Shown here in pieces: positions 22,800 to 34,390 of a DNA stretch of 64,000 nt. The stretch spans positions 81,503,765 through 81,567,764 of the forward strand of contig CM037588.1 of NCBI GenBank assembly GCA_021018995.1, written 5' to 3'. Within the stretch, counting starts at the first letter, position 1. Each line of letters starts with the position of its first letter. This stretch comes from Chloranthus sessilifolius (taxonomy: Eukaryota > Streptophyta > Magnoliopsida > Chloranthales > Chloranthaceae). The notes beneath the pieces were generated by a model. The model was not told where the DNA came from, searched no databases, and worked only from the letters and a program-made list of their open reading frames with translations. The position numbers and the translations under genes were made by a program.

Positions 22800-24446
22800 T
22801 TTGTGAGATTCATCAAGAATTGTCCGCCGTAAATCGGCATTGTCCGGAATGCAAAGACGGCCCTTGAATAATCAGGAACCATCCTCCTTGATCAAAAGCT
22901 CAGATCTAATGCGTTCAGTTACATCTTGACGAAACTTGGTTAGCGCCAGGCCTTTCATCTGTAGCTCTTGGATATGCTCAAATATTACCGGTCTCACTGA
23001 TATATTAGCCAAGAAGGCTCTTGTAGCTTGAGACTCGATGTTCGCATCATACAGTGCCGGATCCTCAAACAACTTCCATCTGTGCATACCCAAAATTAAA
23101 CTGGCCAATTGAACTAAACCCTTCCGACTCAAGGCATCGGCTACTACATTAGCTTTGCCTGGATGGTACTGTATAGAATAGTCGTAGTCTTTGAGAAACT
23201 CCATCCATCTGTGCTGCCTCATATTCAGTTCCTTCTGTGTAAACAGATATCTGAGGTTATTGTGGCCGGTGAAAATCTCAAAAGTCTCACCGTACAAATA
23301 ATGTCTCCAAATCTTAAGTGCAAATATGACCGCTGCTAGTTCTAGGTCATGTGTCGGGTAATTCTTCCCATGCTCTTTCAACTGTCTCGACTCGTAAGCT
23401 ATCACCTTTTTGTGTTGATTAAGCACGCAGCCCAAACCACTATACGAAGCATCACTGTATGCTGCGAACCCTCCACTGCTTGAATGAATGGCAAGTACTG
23501 GAGCTGAAGTGAGTCTCTTCTTGAGTTCTTGAAAACTCTTCTCGCATGCCTCACTCCATTCGAACCTTGCGTCTTTCTGTGTAAGTCTCGTGAGTGGTCC
23601 TGATATTTTTGAAAAACCCTCAACAAAATGTCGATAGTATCCTGCTAATCCAAGGAAACTACGGATGTCGGTCATGGTCTTTGGTTGCTCCCAATTCACT
23701 ACTACTTCGATCTTTGCTGGATCTACTGCGACACCAAGCTTTGAGACAACGTGTCCCAAAAAGCTAACTTCTTCTAACCAAAACTCACACTTGCTGAGCT
23801 TAGCATATAACTGGTGTTCACGTAGAGTCTGTAGGGCTATTCTTAAGTGTTTCTCATGCTCTTGTTTTAATTTTGAATAGATTAGGATGTCGTCAACAAA
23901 CACTATGACACAAGAGTCTAGGTGTGGTTTAAACACCCTATTTATCAGATCCATGAATGACACCGGGGCATTTGTCAACTCAAACGACATCACAAGGAAT
24001 TCATAGTGTCCATACCGAGTCCTGAATGCAGTCTTCTGAATATCCTCTACCTAGACTCTCAATTGATGGTACCCAGATCTCAGATCGATCTTGGAAAAGT
24101 ACCTTGCTCCTTGCAATTGATCAAACAGGTCATCTATCCTAAGCAAAGGGTATCAATTCTTAATGGTAAGTTTGTTCAATTGTCGATAGTCAATGCACAG
24201 ATGCATTAACCCATCTTTCTTCTTTACAAACAAGACTGGTGCTCCCCATGGAGACACGCTCGGTCTAACAAACCCCTTGTCCATTAACTCTTGCAACTGC
24301 TCTTTCAATTCCTTCAACTCAGTAGGAGCCATTCTGTATGGTGCTTTAGAAACAGGCTCCATCCCTGGTGCTAAGTCGATGGTGAATTCTACTTCTCTCT
24401 CTGGACGTAATCTGAGTAATTCCTCAGGAAATACATCGGCGAAGTC
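22800..24446 (-). pseudogene. Element B reverse transcriptase and RNase H, with in-frame stops
   Basis: One frame runs through the whole region. It contains [28 protein letters not shown] and [10 protein letters not shown], then stops near 24150 and 24050. It continues as [10 protein letters not shown], the catalytic [26 protein letters not shown] and RNase H ([41 protein letters not shown]). RNase H has GHNNLRYL where relatives have DHKSLRYL, so a catalytic aspartate is changed. A stop near 22870 precedes integrase. Confidence 0.93.
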
Positions 24447-24967
24447 TCACACAACAGCTATCTCAGAGATAACATTATTCTCCTCCTTATCTTCCTTCAA
24501 GAATGCCAAGTATCCACTGCACCCCTTTCTGATCAAGCGTTCGGCCCTGACTGTCGAGATAAGTGGCATGTGAGTCGACCTTTCTCCTTGAAATCGGAAT
24601 GATCTTCTCATATTTGGTCTGAAGATGACAACCTTGTTCTTGCAATCTACCGTCGCACAGTGGGTCGACAACCAATCCATGCCAAGGATCACGTTGAATC
24701 CTTACATGTCTAAAAGAATCGGGTTCGCTGGTAGTTCAAAGACGTCTCCATCCATGACCCTCACGATCACGGAGTTGCAACCCTTTTCGATATCAATCGA
24801 TTTTCTAGTAGGAACAATCACGGTTAAAATTAAGTCTAACTCCTCTTGGTCGACTTTCATCCTCCTCGTAAAGCGAGGGGTAACGAATGAGTGGGTAGAC
24901 CCCGGGTCTATCAACACTCGAGCTTCGTATGTCACGTCACTTCCCTTCTTATATATTTGTAATGCAC
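24447..24967 (-). pseudogene. Element B protease (exon 2) and linker to RT
   Basis: Exon 2 starts at 24967 after the GATTAG acceptor. It holds ARVLIDPGSTHSFVTP, the active-site loop with DPG, and ILGMDWLS, with a stop between them near 24700. The linker to RT (SGYLAFLKEDKE) ends with a stop at 24447-24449. Confidence 0.87.
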
Positions 24968-25111
24968 CTAATCATACATACTCATATATATAATGCATAT
25001 CATAACACTAGAATTTATTACAAGCAAGTTCTTTTCTATTTTCTATATGGATGCACCTTCTCTATCTAAAATTTTTTAAGAATTAAAATTCTTTATTTAA
25101 AAGAAACTCAC
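24968..25111 (-). other. Element B gag-protease intron
   Basis: The minus strand reads ATTCAAG|GTGAGTTTC at the donor and GTATGATTAG| at the acceptor, 144 nt and AT-rich. The gag frame stops at 25083, 27-29 nt into the intron. Splicing restores an uninterrupted frame (phase 1, Gly codon) from gag into protease. The inside of the intron shares TTTAGATAGAG…GGTGCAT with element A's intron, so the two are homologous. Confidence 0.82.
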
Positions 25112-26507
25112 CTTGAATCACGTTGTTTGTATTCTGAACCTCTTGAGCTGTGACTGCGTAGGCTCTTCCTTGGACGATCGGCTTCCTTGCTTGTATCGAT
25201 CGTCGAATAGGAGCTGAAGTCGTCTTCCCTTTGTTCATCTCAGGGCAATCTTTGATCAGGTGGCCCACCTTGCCACATCGAAAGCAACCCCGAGTATCCT
25301 GTCTACAGTCTGCCATCCTGTGAGACTTGCCACACTTGGCACACATCTCACGAGGTGTGGAAGAAGCCGCTCGAGAAACACCTTGTGTGACTGTAGCTCC
25401 GATAGTAATAGCAGGGATCTCGTATCTCATTGGCCTCCCCAACGCAAGCAATGGGAATTTTTACTGGTTAGTCTGCTGTGTCGGTCTCCCATATCCTCCC
25501 TAGAACGGTGGTTTCTGATTGTTTGGTACAAATCTCAGCTTTTTGTTCACCGGTTCGTAATTCCCCGTTCTACTCTGGTCTGTATTCCACCTTCCTTGTT
25601 GCTCTCTCTGGTGGTACTTGTTATTATTTTATTCTTCTACCACCAAAGCCTTGCTCATGACCTCTCCATAGGTCCTCAACTGGAATGGTGCTACTCCTCC
25701 CCTCAAATCCGGCTTCAATCCTTGCTGAAACCTCTTCGCTTTCATCATCTCTGTGAGGACGTAGTCGGGCACGAAGAGAGCGAGTCGCATGAACTCCACT
25801 CCATATTCTCTCACACTCATCCTCCCCTGAACCAACTCTAAAAATTGAATTTCCATCTTGTTTCTCACCACCTCCGAGAAATACTGCTTGTTGAATTCCT
25901 CGACGAACTCGTCGCATGTCCAGGGCATATCTGGAGTCTCCTGAGCCCTAGTCCGTGAAACAGACTTCCACCAAGGCCCAGCCTCTCCATCCAACATGTA
26001 GGCTGCCCAATGGACGCTCTCATCCTCTGTACAAGTGAGCACACTGAACACCTTCTCCATCTCACTTAACCAGTTTTCAGCTGCCATAGAGTCTACCTTT
26101 CCTGAAAAGCTAGGAGGTCTCGTCATCCTGAACTCGATAAAAGCTGAAGACATCGGCAAGGTGAGCCATCAAGCGTGTCGGTGGTCGATGTCATTATGAG
26201 TCAGATGAGCTGCCAAAGATGCTGCCTATTGAGCCCTAACAGCCGCCATGGTCTCCATGGTGTGCATCATCCTCTGACGCTCTTCTCTATCCTCATTTCT
26301 TTCTCTGACTCTCCCTTGTTCTCTTTGATCTTCATCTTGACGATCTCGATCCTGGTTCTCTCCTTGATCGTGGCCCTCTTGACTACCACTACCCGAAGCA
26401 CCTCCGTGTCCCAAAGGTACTCGATTGGTATCCGAGATGAGATCATTTCGACTACGCAAATTTCTATAATGACTGCCCCTGGGTCGGCCTCTTCCTCTAG
26501 GAAACAT
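25112..26507 (-). pseudogene. Element B gag, in one frame with several stops
   Basis: ATG at 26507 is 6 nt after a CAG preceded by a pyrimidine-rich run. The frame stays the same to the intron donor but contains stops near 26224, 26180, 25627, 25500 and 25460. Segments: RGRGRPRG, REERQRMMHTMETM, capsid core GEAGPWWKSVSRTRAQE, EFVEEFNKQYFSE and REYGVEFMRLA, then zinc knuckles CAKCGKSHRMADC and CFRCGKVGHLIKDC. Since there is no frameshift, most decay has been by point mutation. Confidence 0.92.
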
Positions 26508-26596
26508 AACGGTCTGCACGTGAAAATAAAGTTTTTATTAGCAGAAGTCCCTATGTTCTGACAAAAGAATGATTGTCAAAATTTCTAAAAGAAAAT

Positions 26597-26608
26597 GCTT
26601 TAATACCA
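26597..26608 (-). other. Element B primer binding site (Met tRNA, mutated)
   Basis: TGGTATTAAAGC on the minus strand, two changes from TGGTATCAGAGC, two bases inside the 5' LTR. Confidence 0.85.
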
Positions 26609-26610
26609 AC

Positions 26611-29124
26611 TGTGACAGCCCGAATTTTAGCACCCCGAAACCCATGCCATCAGCACAATCCTCCTGACCGTGCCCCTTGGATATGTACGAAACTTTGGTA
26701 TAACAAGTAATAATAAAGAGATAAAGAAAATAATTGCATACGCGGAAAAAGTTAATGTGCCCAACTGACACATACAAAAGACAGTTCTACTTTCATGCCA
26801 CTGTATGAATAGAGAACCGATCTGAACCAATGGTGATAAACAGATCACCCCAGATGGTTCGCCAAAAGAAATAAATCAATTTAATTACATTATTTGACAA
26901 AAATAAAGGCTTTACATACCAAGCCTTACAATCTGCTCACAAAAACTCTCTCAAAGTACTCAGCGGAGTCTCCTAGAAGAAGTCCTTGGGAGGAGGCTCC
27001 AACTCATCCCCAGGTACGTAATCCGAATCACTCGGATCTACGTCTCCCGAAGCCTCAGCTGCTGTTGACAATGGACCTGCGACGTATAGTCTAAAGGGGG
27101 TGAGCTACATCCTAGCTCAATAGGGAACAACACAATGAACATATAAATCAAAATCTCACATATATTCCATGATATTCTAAGCATGATGTGTCTATGCATT
27201 TGCTAGAAAATAATTTAAAAGATGGTGACTTAAATTTCAAGTTTACTGCTAATTTGCATGTCTTACTTTATTGTTGATTTATCATGAATGACACTGAACA
27301 GGGCTAAAGCAAAACTTAAATCTTCAACTTAAGTAATCCCAGAGCAATATAGCATCGAGCCCCGATGGAATACCCACCATCGTCGCCTAAATAGACAGTT
27401 GTAAAAATGTATTCCCTGGGAATACTATCCAAGCCCCTTTCTCAATAGGCGGCGGGGTTAAATCTCAACTCAACATCCTTGGGATGTGCTTACTGTGTAT
27501 GGATAGACCTCCGCACTAGGGTACGGATTGGCCACCGTACCAGTTACGGATATCCTCCCGCATCAGTCGTGGGTATCCCGCCACATCGATGGGGTATTCT
27601 AAACAAACCTCAAATAATAAAAATAACATATGCTTTACATGTAGTTGTTCATCGTGTAAAATGCAATCTTATATCAGTTAGGCCTCAACAGTAATTATTC
27701 AATCATATGTACATCCCTGGGATGTCTAATTTACTCGCATCACACTGATGCCTTTATTAGTTTCTCATCCCCTGGAGATGTCTCATTCTCATTAGATCAC
27801 TTGATCCCAGTTACTCGCATCACACAGATGCCTTTATCACATTCTTGGTGTCATACACACCCATTTTCACAAAGCTTTTCATAGTTAAAACATTTTCAAT
27901 TCTGATAAATATATCACTACATAAATGCTCTTGTAATTAAAGTACATGTTCAAGGTGTTCCCTACCTCAAATCTCTGAAGGTCCAAGCATCAAGGTCCCA
28001 CGCGGCTCCTTGTGCTCGCTTTCACATGTACCACCTATGGTACATCACAACACATGTAGCACATCACTACAGATGCAATAGAGAAGGTCCTAGACCTTCC
28101 ATGAACCTCCAAGTCTAAATCAAGAAGTCAAGTGAATCTGCCAAAATTGATTAATCGATTCCCAAAATGGATTAATCGAAACTCGAATCGATTAATCGAT
28201 TCCCAAAATTGATTATTTAAAACTTAATTCAATTAATCGAAATCCAAAATCGATTAATCAAAATCCTCAACATAGTAAAGTCGATTCTCAAATTGAGTGG
28301 TCGAAGTTCGAAATCGATTAGTTGATTCCAAATCGATTAATCAAAATGAAAAATCGATTAATCGATTTTCCAACTCGATTAGTCGATTTCCCCAGGTCTT
28401 ATTTCTCCAGCCACTGGAGGTACCTAGTCGATTAGTCGATTTCAAAATCGATTAATCGAAATGGCATCCTTGACTTTTCAACTTCTGAGCTAAAATCGAT
28501 TAATCGAATCTCTTTTTCGATTAATCGAATTGGCCAGATTCAGCCCCCTTTCGGGCTGTTCTTCCAAAACCTATTCCTTTTCTTTTTCCTTCTTTTTCTA
28601 AGTCTTTAATCTATGATATTAACTATGCTAGACTGAATTTAACTCATCAATTCTCTAGGTATTGAAATCTAATACAACATACCTCAATAAATCCTTTGAA
28701 GGGTTGATTTGTTGGGTTGGTGGCTAGGGTTCCATCTTTTCGCTTCAACGGCTCCTCAAGTGTTGAATCAGCATTCCATGCTCTAATCTCCTCTTGATTT
28801 GCATTAACTCCTAGCCTCAATAACTCTCCTTGTTTTCTCCCTCTCCCTCTCTTCTTAACTCTCTCTTTAACAACCAAACAAAAGGGATTTTAGGGTTGTT
28901 AAATCCTTATATCTTCCTTCCTATTTCGGTGTTAAGCGCATACACCAGAAATAGGTGTATGTAGCTCTAAATCAATACCATTCACTACACCTAGGTCACT
29001 TTTGCATCTCAGCAGTCCATCACTTTATGTATTCAATGTTTGACCATCACTTGGTCAAACCTACGACCAATCGGGCACGGATCCCAAGGTCAAATTTAAA
29101 TGCTCAATTTCTCGGGATATTACA
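26611..29124 (-). repeat. Element B 5' LTR
   Basis: 2514 bp, TGTGACAGCC…ATTACA, matching 16160-18736. Confidence 0.95.
28147..28530. promoter_or_regulatory. Element B 5' LTR motif array (TCGATTAATCGA)
   Basis: Same array as in the other LTR, with fewer copies. ATTAAT or decayed forms start at 28150, 28171, 28191, 28212, 28232 and 28253, spacings of 20 or 21 bp, then become irregular. Confidence 0.78.
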
Positions 29125-29129
29125 AGTTC

Positions 29130-29669
29130 TAACCACTAAGGCTTACTAGCTAAGAGGTAGAAAAGGGAGGCAAATGGATAGCACACACCTAACCTAGAGA
29201 CTTTTTAGGAAAGGTAAGGCAAGGAATGAGGTTTTGGAATTCTGAAATTTGTATGAGAAATGGTGCACCAAAGGAAGAAAGATCTTCTCACTTTAAGCTC
29301 TTTCTCTCTTAGGCAAAAATTCTCAACTCTTAAACCAAGGGGGGGGCTTTATTTTTAGGAAAATGGTGGATTAGGAGATCACTCAGGAGCTAAATGGGTT
29401 TAGCAATTAGGTAATCTCAAATCTAAGGTTTTCTAAGGTTTTTGGAGTCTTGAAATGTGTGAGAAAGTCCTCCAATGGTGGATGATGGGGTGAGGCTTTA
29501 ACACACCCCAAGGTCAAGGTGGTCAACAAGTCAAACCCCAATCATGATTTTCGGGGCAAAATCCAGAGGTTATAGTTCATATGCCTGGTGCAACTAATAG
29601 TTGTGCCAGGCAAATGTACAGTAAAACAATTTTAAAAGGTGCCTGAAAGTTGGTCTGCGAGGGTGGGCC
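29130..29669 (-). repeat. Locus C LTR 2, second piece
   Basis: Continues 16056-16159 beyond element B and is the reverse complement of about 15030-15540 of LTR 1. One palindrome copy (29583-29611) is present, then the piece is cut by element D at the GGGCC duplication. Confidence 0.85.
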
Positions 29670-32047
29670 TGTTAAGCACTGATTTTTGCCACTTTCTACA
29701 CCTTTAAACCTGGCTTTTGCTAAGCCTTAGAGCTATTTATAATCACTTTTAGCTTGTTTTGCATTTTAAGGAAGATAGTACAACATAGTGCAGAAATCTA
29801 GTTAATAAGTGCCACAAAGATCAGAAATAGAGCCATTCATTGGGGCTGACACAGACGAAGCCCATGATTTGAAAGAGATCCTATCGAGAAGTGCTGTATT
29901 GGCAGCAGCAACAAAGGCCCATCCTGTTGACTTGTTGATACATTTTGCAGCAGTAGTAGAACCTATCGAATGGTTCAAGAGAAGTAAAGCTGAAGTGCTC
30001 TTGCATTGCAGGCCGCTGATGCTACTGGAAATAGAACATATCGATAGGTCATGAAGATCCTATCGAGCAATTCCTCAATGCATCAATAGAACCTATCGAA
30101 TGATTCAATCCATGAATCTAGTGACTTGTTCAAGATTAAAGGAGGACCTATTGATCTACACTTATAATTGGAATCAAAACCTGTCAAACTACTGAGCACT
30201 CCAACCTGTCGAACTCCTCCAAACCTCTATGGATTGAACCTATCGAATAGAACTGCTGCTGAAGACTGAACCTATCGAATGGAACTACTACTGGAAATTT
30301 AACCTATCAAATGGAGCGATTACATCCTATCGAGCCTTTCCTGCATCAACCTATCGAATGGATTCTAAACCTGTCAAACAATGTTTTGTACCTATCGAAT
30401 CCTCCAAAGAACTGCCATGCATCCTATCGAATACAAGTCTCCCAACCTATCGAATGCATAAGCTATCAACCTGTCGATTGGTTCATGAAGCTGGAGCTCA
30501 ACCTATCGAATGGTTGTAATTCAACCTATCGAATGGTTCAATCCAACAACTTGTCGAAGGGTTCCTTGGACTGCAAGCTTCATCCTTTCGAAATGCATCA
30601 ATTTGAACTTATCGAATGGTTCACTTCAGCAACCTGCCAACCACTACCTTTAACCTATCGAATGCATTTGCTGAAGCCACAATCCTGTCGATAGCTTGAG
30701 GTTGCAGCAGCAAAGATCAATGGACGGCAGCGGCAAATCTGGGAACTCTAATGCACAGGAAATTCTGCACATGGGTGTGAACTAATTTTTGACGGGGAAC
30801 AAACTAGCTTCAGCTGGACACAAACAAAACTAGATCCCTATCTCTTCTCTGATTTGTTGAAACTCTTAAATAAGGATTAAGCTTAAACTGAATTCCTCTC
30901 TTCTGATTGGCTGCAACTCAAAGCACATGGATCACTGCATACCTATAAATAACCATCTATTTTGTTGTTTTTCTTCAGCAAGGAAAGTAGGAATAAAGGA
31001 ATAACCTAAGTTCTCCTTAGCTCATTTAGGTTTAGTTTTAGGTTTTATTTTTCTTTTTTTCTCCCCCCTTCTCTCTCTAATCCAGTCTGTTGGATTAGAT
31101 CTAGATAGTAGCTCAGATCTGGTTTGTAATTATAATTTTGGCATGAGGAAATGTGGTTCGATGCACAAATTACAGATCTCGGAACAATGTTATTGTAAGT
31201 TATTTTTTATTAAAGCAATAAATTGTTGATTTTAAAGCTTAATTAAATCTAAAGATCTTGTGGTCCCATTAGATTCTCGACCGAATTTGTGTAGATGGGA
31301 CTAGCCCACCCACTTAACTGGTAGATCTCTTGATGACCATCTGATTTCCCTGGGTTTGATATGCCTGTGGGTGCCTGAGCTTGTGGCCTTGCATCCATAG
31401 CATCTGTAGTGATTATCTTGTTTTGATTAAAACCTTTGATTTGGAGGAAATCTATTGGATGATCTGTGACCATTTAAGTGGACAGATCATAGCCTTAGAC
31501 CAATCCAAACCATCAGAATGGAGGAAATCTATTGGATGATCTGTGATCATTTAAGTGGACAGATCATAGCCTTAAGATCAATCCAAACCACCAGTCTATA
31601 TCAGATTCTTATACCTTGCATTTGTGCTTATAGCCAAATGAAGGATGGCTGCATATCCTCAGATCTTGATCTATTTTGTAATGAAAGCCAGGCCCTAGCT
31701 GTCTATTTCTCCTCATTTTATATTTTATTTTACCATTCATCTTCCTCCATCTCTTAGTTTAGTTTTATTTCAGTTCTATAAATTAGATCTAGTGACACCC
31801 GAAAAGCTCTGTTTCTTCTTAGAATTGCTAGATCTGTAGTCAGATCTGAAGGTCTACTATACACCTTTTAGGTTTAGATCATTACTCCTTGTGGGACAAA
31901 CTCGCACTTATTAAAACTTGCTACAAAGGATCCTGTATCTTGCAGGTCTAGGATATTTTAGATGTGCTGAATCAATCCTCTGTTTTACTTTGATTTTATT
32001 TTACTTTTTATCATTATATAATAATCAGCACCTAAAATTCCCCAACA
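29670..32047 (+). repeat. Element D 5' LTR
   Basis: 2378 bp, TGTTAAGCACTG…CCCCAACA. It contains the TATCGA motif array, a TATAAATA box at 30944-30951 and an imperfect tandem duplication of about 72 bp at 31440-31580 (AGGAAATCTATTGGATGATC…). Confidence 0.95.
29961..30690 (+). promoter_or_regulatory. Element D 5' LTR motif array (CCTATCGAATGG / CCTATCGATAGG) and TATA box
   Basis: More than 20 copies of (A)CCTATCGAATGG or decayed forms. At 30039 and near 30685 the fully palindromic centre ATCGAT is seen, so the original word may have been CCTATCGATAGG. Spacing is irregular (22-36 bp). TATAAATA follows at 30944. Confidence 0.75.
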
Positions 32048-33520
32048 AGTTTTTTACACCGCTGCCAGAGAGTTTTGATCTAGATAGTATATCTGAGTTT
32101 TTCATTTTTGTAGATCTGATTCTTATTTTGTAGATCCGAGTTTTATTACTATTTTTGCTTTAAACCTACACTTTGCATTCCAAGTGCTTGATTAAATTTC
32201 TGTTGTGGTTTTTGTATAGAAACCCAGTTTTAAAACTGTAGAAATTCTGATTTTTCTGAGTTTTTATTTTCTGCCTTTTGCATTTTGCATTTTTTCATTT
32301 TTGCATAAATGAGGCTGCAGTTTGAGTTTTTCTTTGTGTTTTGTCAATATGCTTGAATAAGGTACTGCTGCAGTTGTTGAATTTTTACAAATCTGCAGCT
32401 GCTACCAAACGAGGAGCAAATAGATTGCTGTAGGAGCAGATCTGCTTGAGTTTGCATCCCCTTCTCCTTTGCATTCATTTTCTATTTTTAAATTCTTTTG
32501 ACCAGCAGTTTTGTTGTGTTTGCTGTCATTCTAATTTTTGTATAACTCAACAAAACCAAATATATAAAAAAAAGAAGAAAATGAAAATACAAATTCCAAT
32601 TTCTTATTATTTTTTAGCAATAGTAAATAAGGGCTCTTGTTGAGCCAGAGCTGATCCAAAACAAGTAAAAAAATAAAAAATTATAAAAACATAAAATATC
32701 TTTCAGATGGGCTGTTATTCTTTGTTTTTATTCATTTTTTTCCCATCTGGACCTGCTGAGATTATGGTTTTTCATTTTGAGGAATCATGTAGGATAATGA
32801 GCAGTGGATCATATGTTGTTTTAAATATTCAATGGACCCACTAATTTTATTTTCCTTCGAGATTCTTTCATCAGTAATGGGTCTCAGTTGTGTATGAACC
32901 CTGCTTTTAATATGTGTTTTCATGCTTCATTATTTAGAAATTCTTTTTTATTCATAGACATCATCAACATAGGGGACAGTCTTATGAATCTTGCTTTTCA
33001 CTGTATGTTATTCCTGCTGATCATTTTTATAATCACTTAGATTCATAGGTATTTGATTAGCTCAGGCTTTTGAGGTTTTCTTTGGGCTTAGGGGATTTAT
33101 GATTGGCAGTAGGATTTTCTGCTTTAGGAATTTTAGTTTAAAATTCTATTTTTAGATCACTGATTTTTCCTTCTTAGGTTAATGTGTCCTAGTTTTACTG
33201 ATCTTCTACAGTTTTCTATGATTATAGTTAGTTTCTAACTTTGTTTTCCTATTTTTATCTGCAATTCCGGTTTTGTATCTGCATTTTTCTGTTGTTGTAG
33301 TTTTGTATTCAGTTCCTTACTATTGTTTTGCTATTTTTCCTGTTATTGGCAGTAGTTTTTTTCTTTGTATAACAGTTCTTCTATTTTTCTGATTCATATA
33401 TTCAGTTTTTAGCTTTTATTTTGTAGCATTTCTAGATTTATTTTATAGATTTTTCTATTTTATTAGTAATTTCCAGTAGTTGTATAACATTTTCTCCATT
33501 TTCCCGCTCATATATTCAGT
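32048..33520 (+). other. Element D leader region with degenerate primer site, non-coding
   Basis: TTACACCGCTGCCAGAG at 32054-32070 is a decayed form of TGGCRCCGTTGCCGGGG, the Asp-tRNA primer site seen intact in element E. The rest is T-rich with many TTTTTAGTT-type words. No gag is present where Athila elements have it. Confidence 0.75.
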
Positions 33521-33525
33521 TTTAT
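33521..33525. other. Target-site duplicate of element G (TTTAT), left
   Basis: TTTAT precedes the TGTGACAGCC start of G and is repeated at 57787-57791 after its GTTACA end. Confidence 0.9.
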
Positions 33526-34203
33526 TGTGACAGCCCGACTTTTCCCCTTCTCATAAATGGGAAAGGTCACGCCGTCGGATCACCTAACATGATCCTGCCA
33601 TACAAGGGCATCGTGTACAAAGTTTTACGTATGCGGAAGCAAATTGAATTAACTCTGATACGTAGAAATATGGCAACAACTGATATTCATTCATTTATCT
33701 AAAGCAGTGAACTGAACATGAATATAAACCGAAACCTATACATGAAGTAGTAAACTATCTTAAATCACACTATTGTTTATACATGTTTAATGTTTAAAAA
33801 CAAATCTTTCTCTCTCAAACCTCTCACGGAAAGAAGTCCTCAGCAGAACCTTCCTCGTCCTCCTCCTCAGACTGGTAGGTAGGATCAGCTTCGTGCTCAG
33901 GGTCACGAGCAAAATCTGCAGCTAAGACATGAAGTCGTAAGATGAGTTATCATCAAAGCTTAGCAGAGAAATTTAAAGTGCTAAGTTATATGTTAGATTT
34001 CCAATTCACTTCTAAATGCATAAATTATAAAACTAAACACGTTATATCTTATCTTGTATCTATTTTAGTAACATTTAGCATTTATTCTAGCAGCATATAG
34101 TATAACAAGCAATAAATTATGCAAATATTGTATCATACTGACAGATTCATGCTGAATAAATACGAGGAATCATACTGACAAGACATATACAAGAAACAAG
34201 AAA

Positions 34204-34390
34204 ATCAAGCTCTCGAGTTAGCAGGATCACTTGGACCGTGAAAATTAAGCTCTCGAGTTAGCAGGATTACTTGGACAAGATATCAAGCTCCCGAGTTAGC
34301 GGGATCACTTGGACGAGATATCAAGCTCCCGAGTTAGCAGGATCACATGGATGAGATATCAAGCACCCGAGTTAGTGGGATCACTTGATT
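34204..34390. repeat. Element G 3' LTR tandem repeat, five units (CCCGAGTTAGCGGGATCAC)
   Basis: Five imperfect units of about 31-40 bp, each with CTCCCGAGTTAGCGGGATCA and then CTTGGAC. CCCG and CGGG are complementary around a 6-bp spacer, so each unit can form a small hairpin. The other LTR has six units (54515-54731). Confidence 0.85.

Larger units (their letters stand above)
16160..29124 (-). mobile_element. Element B: chromovirus-type LTR retrotransposon with an extra 3' ORF
   Basis: A complete 13-kb insertion: 5' LTR 26611-29124, primer site, gag, intron, protease, RT, RNase H, integrase with chromodomain-like tail, extra ORF, polypurine tract, 3' LTR 16160-18736. It has the same organisation as element A, and its proteins are clearly related but diverged. 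Target duplicates are GGTTC (16155-16159) and AGTTC (29125-29129), 4 of 5 identical. The outer TG of the left LTR has become TA. Most of the damage is in-frame stops, with one frameshift in integrase and one in the extra ORF. Confidence 0.95.

Noticed and set aside
24193..24573. Plus-strand ORFs opposite pol (also 5978-6319 and 25260-25841)
   Set aside because: They mirror the coding frame of the minus-strand polyprotein and have no family of their own.
34204..34390. CRISPR-like spaced repeats
   Set aside because: The units are imperfect, their spacers are short and alike, and they lie inside a plant LTR. There are no cas genes and the context is eukaryotic.
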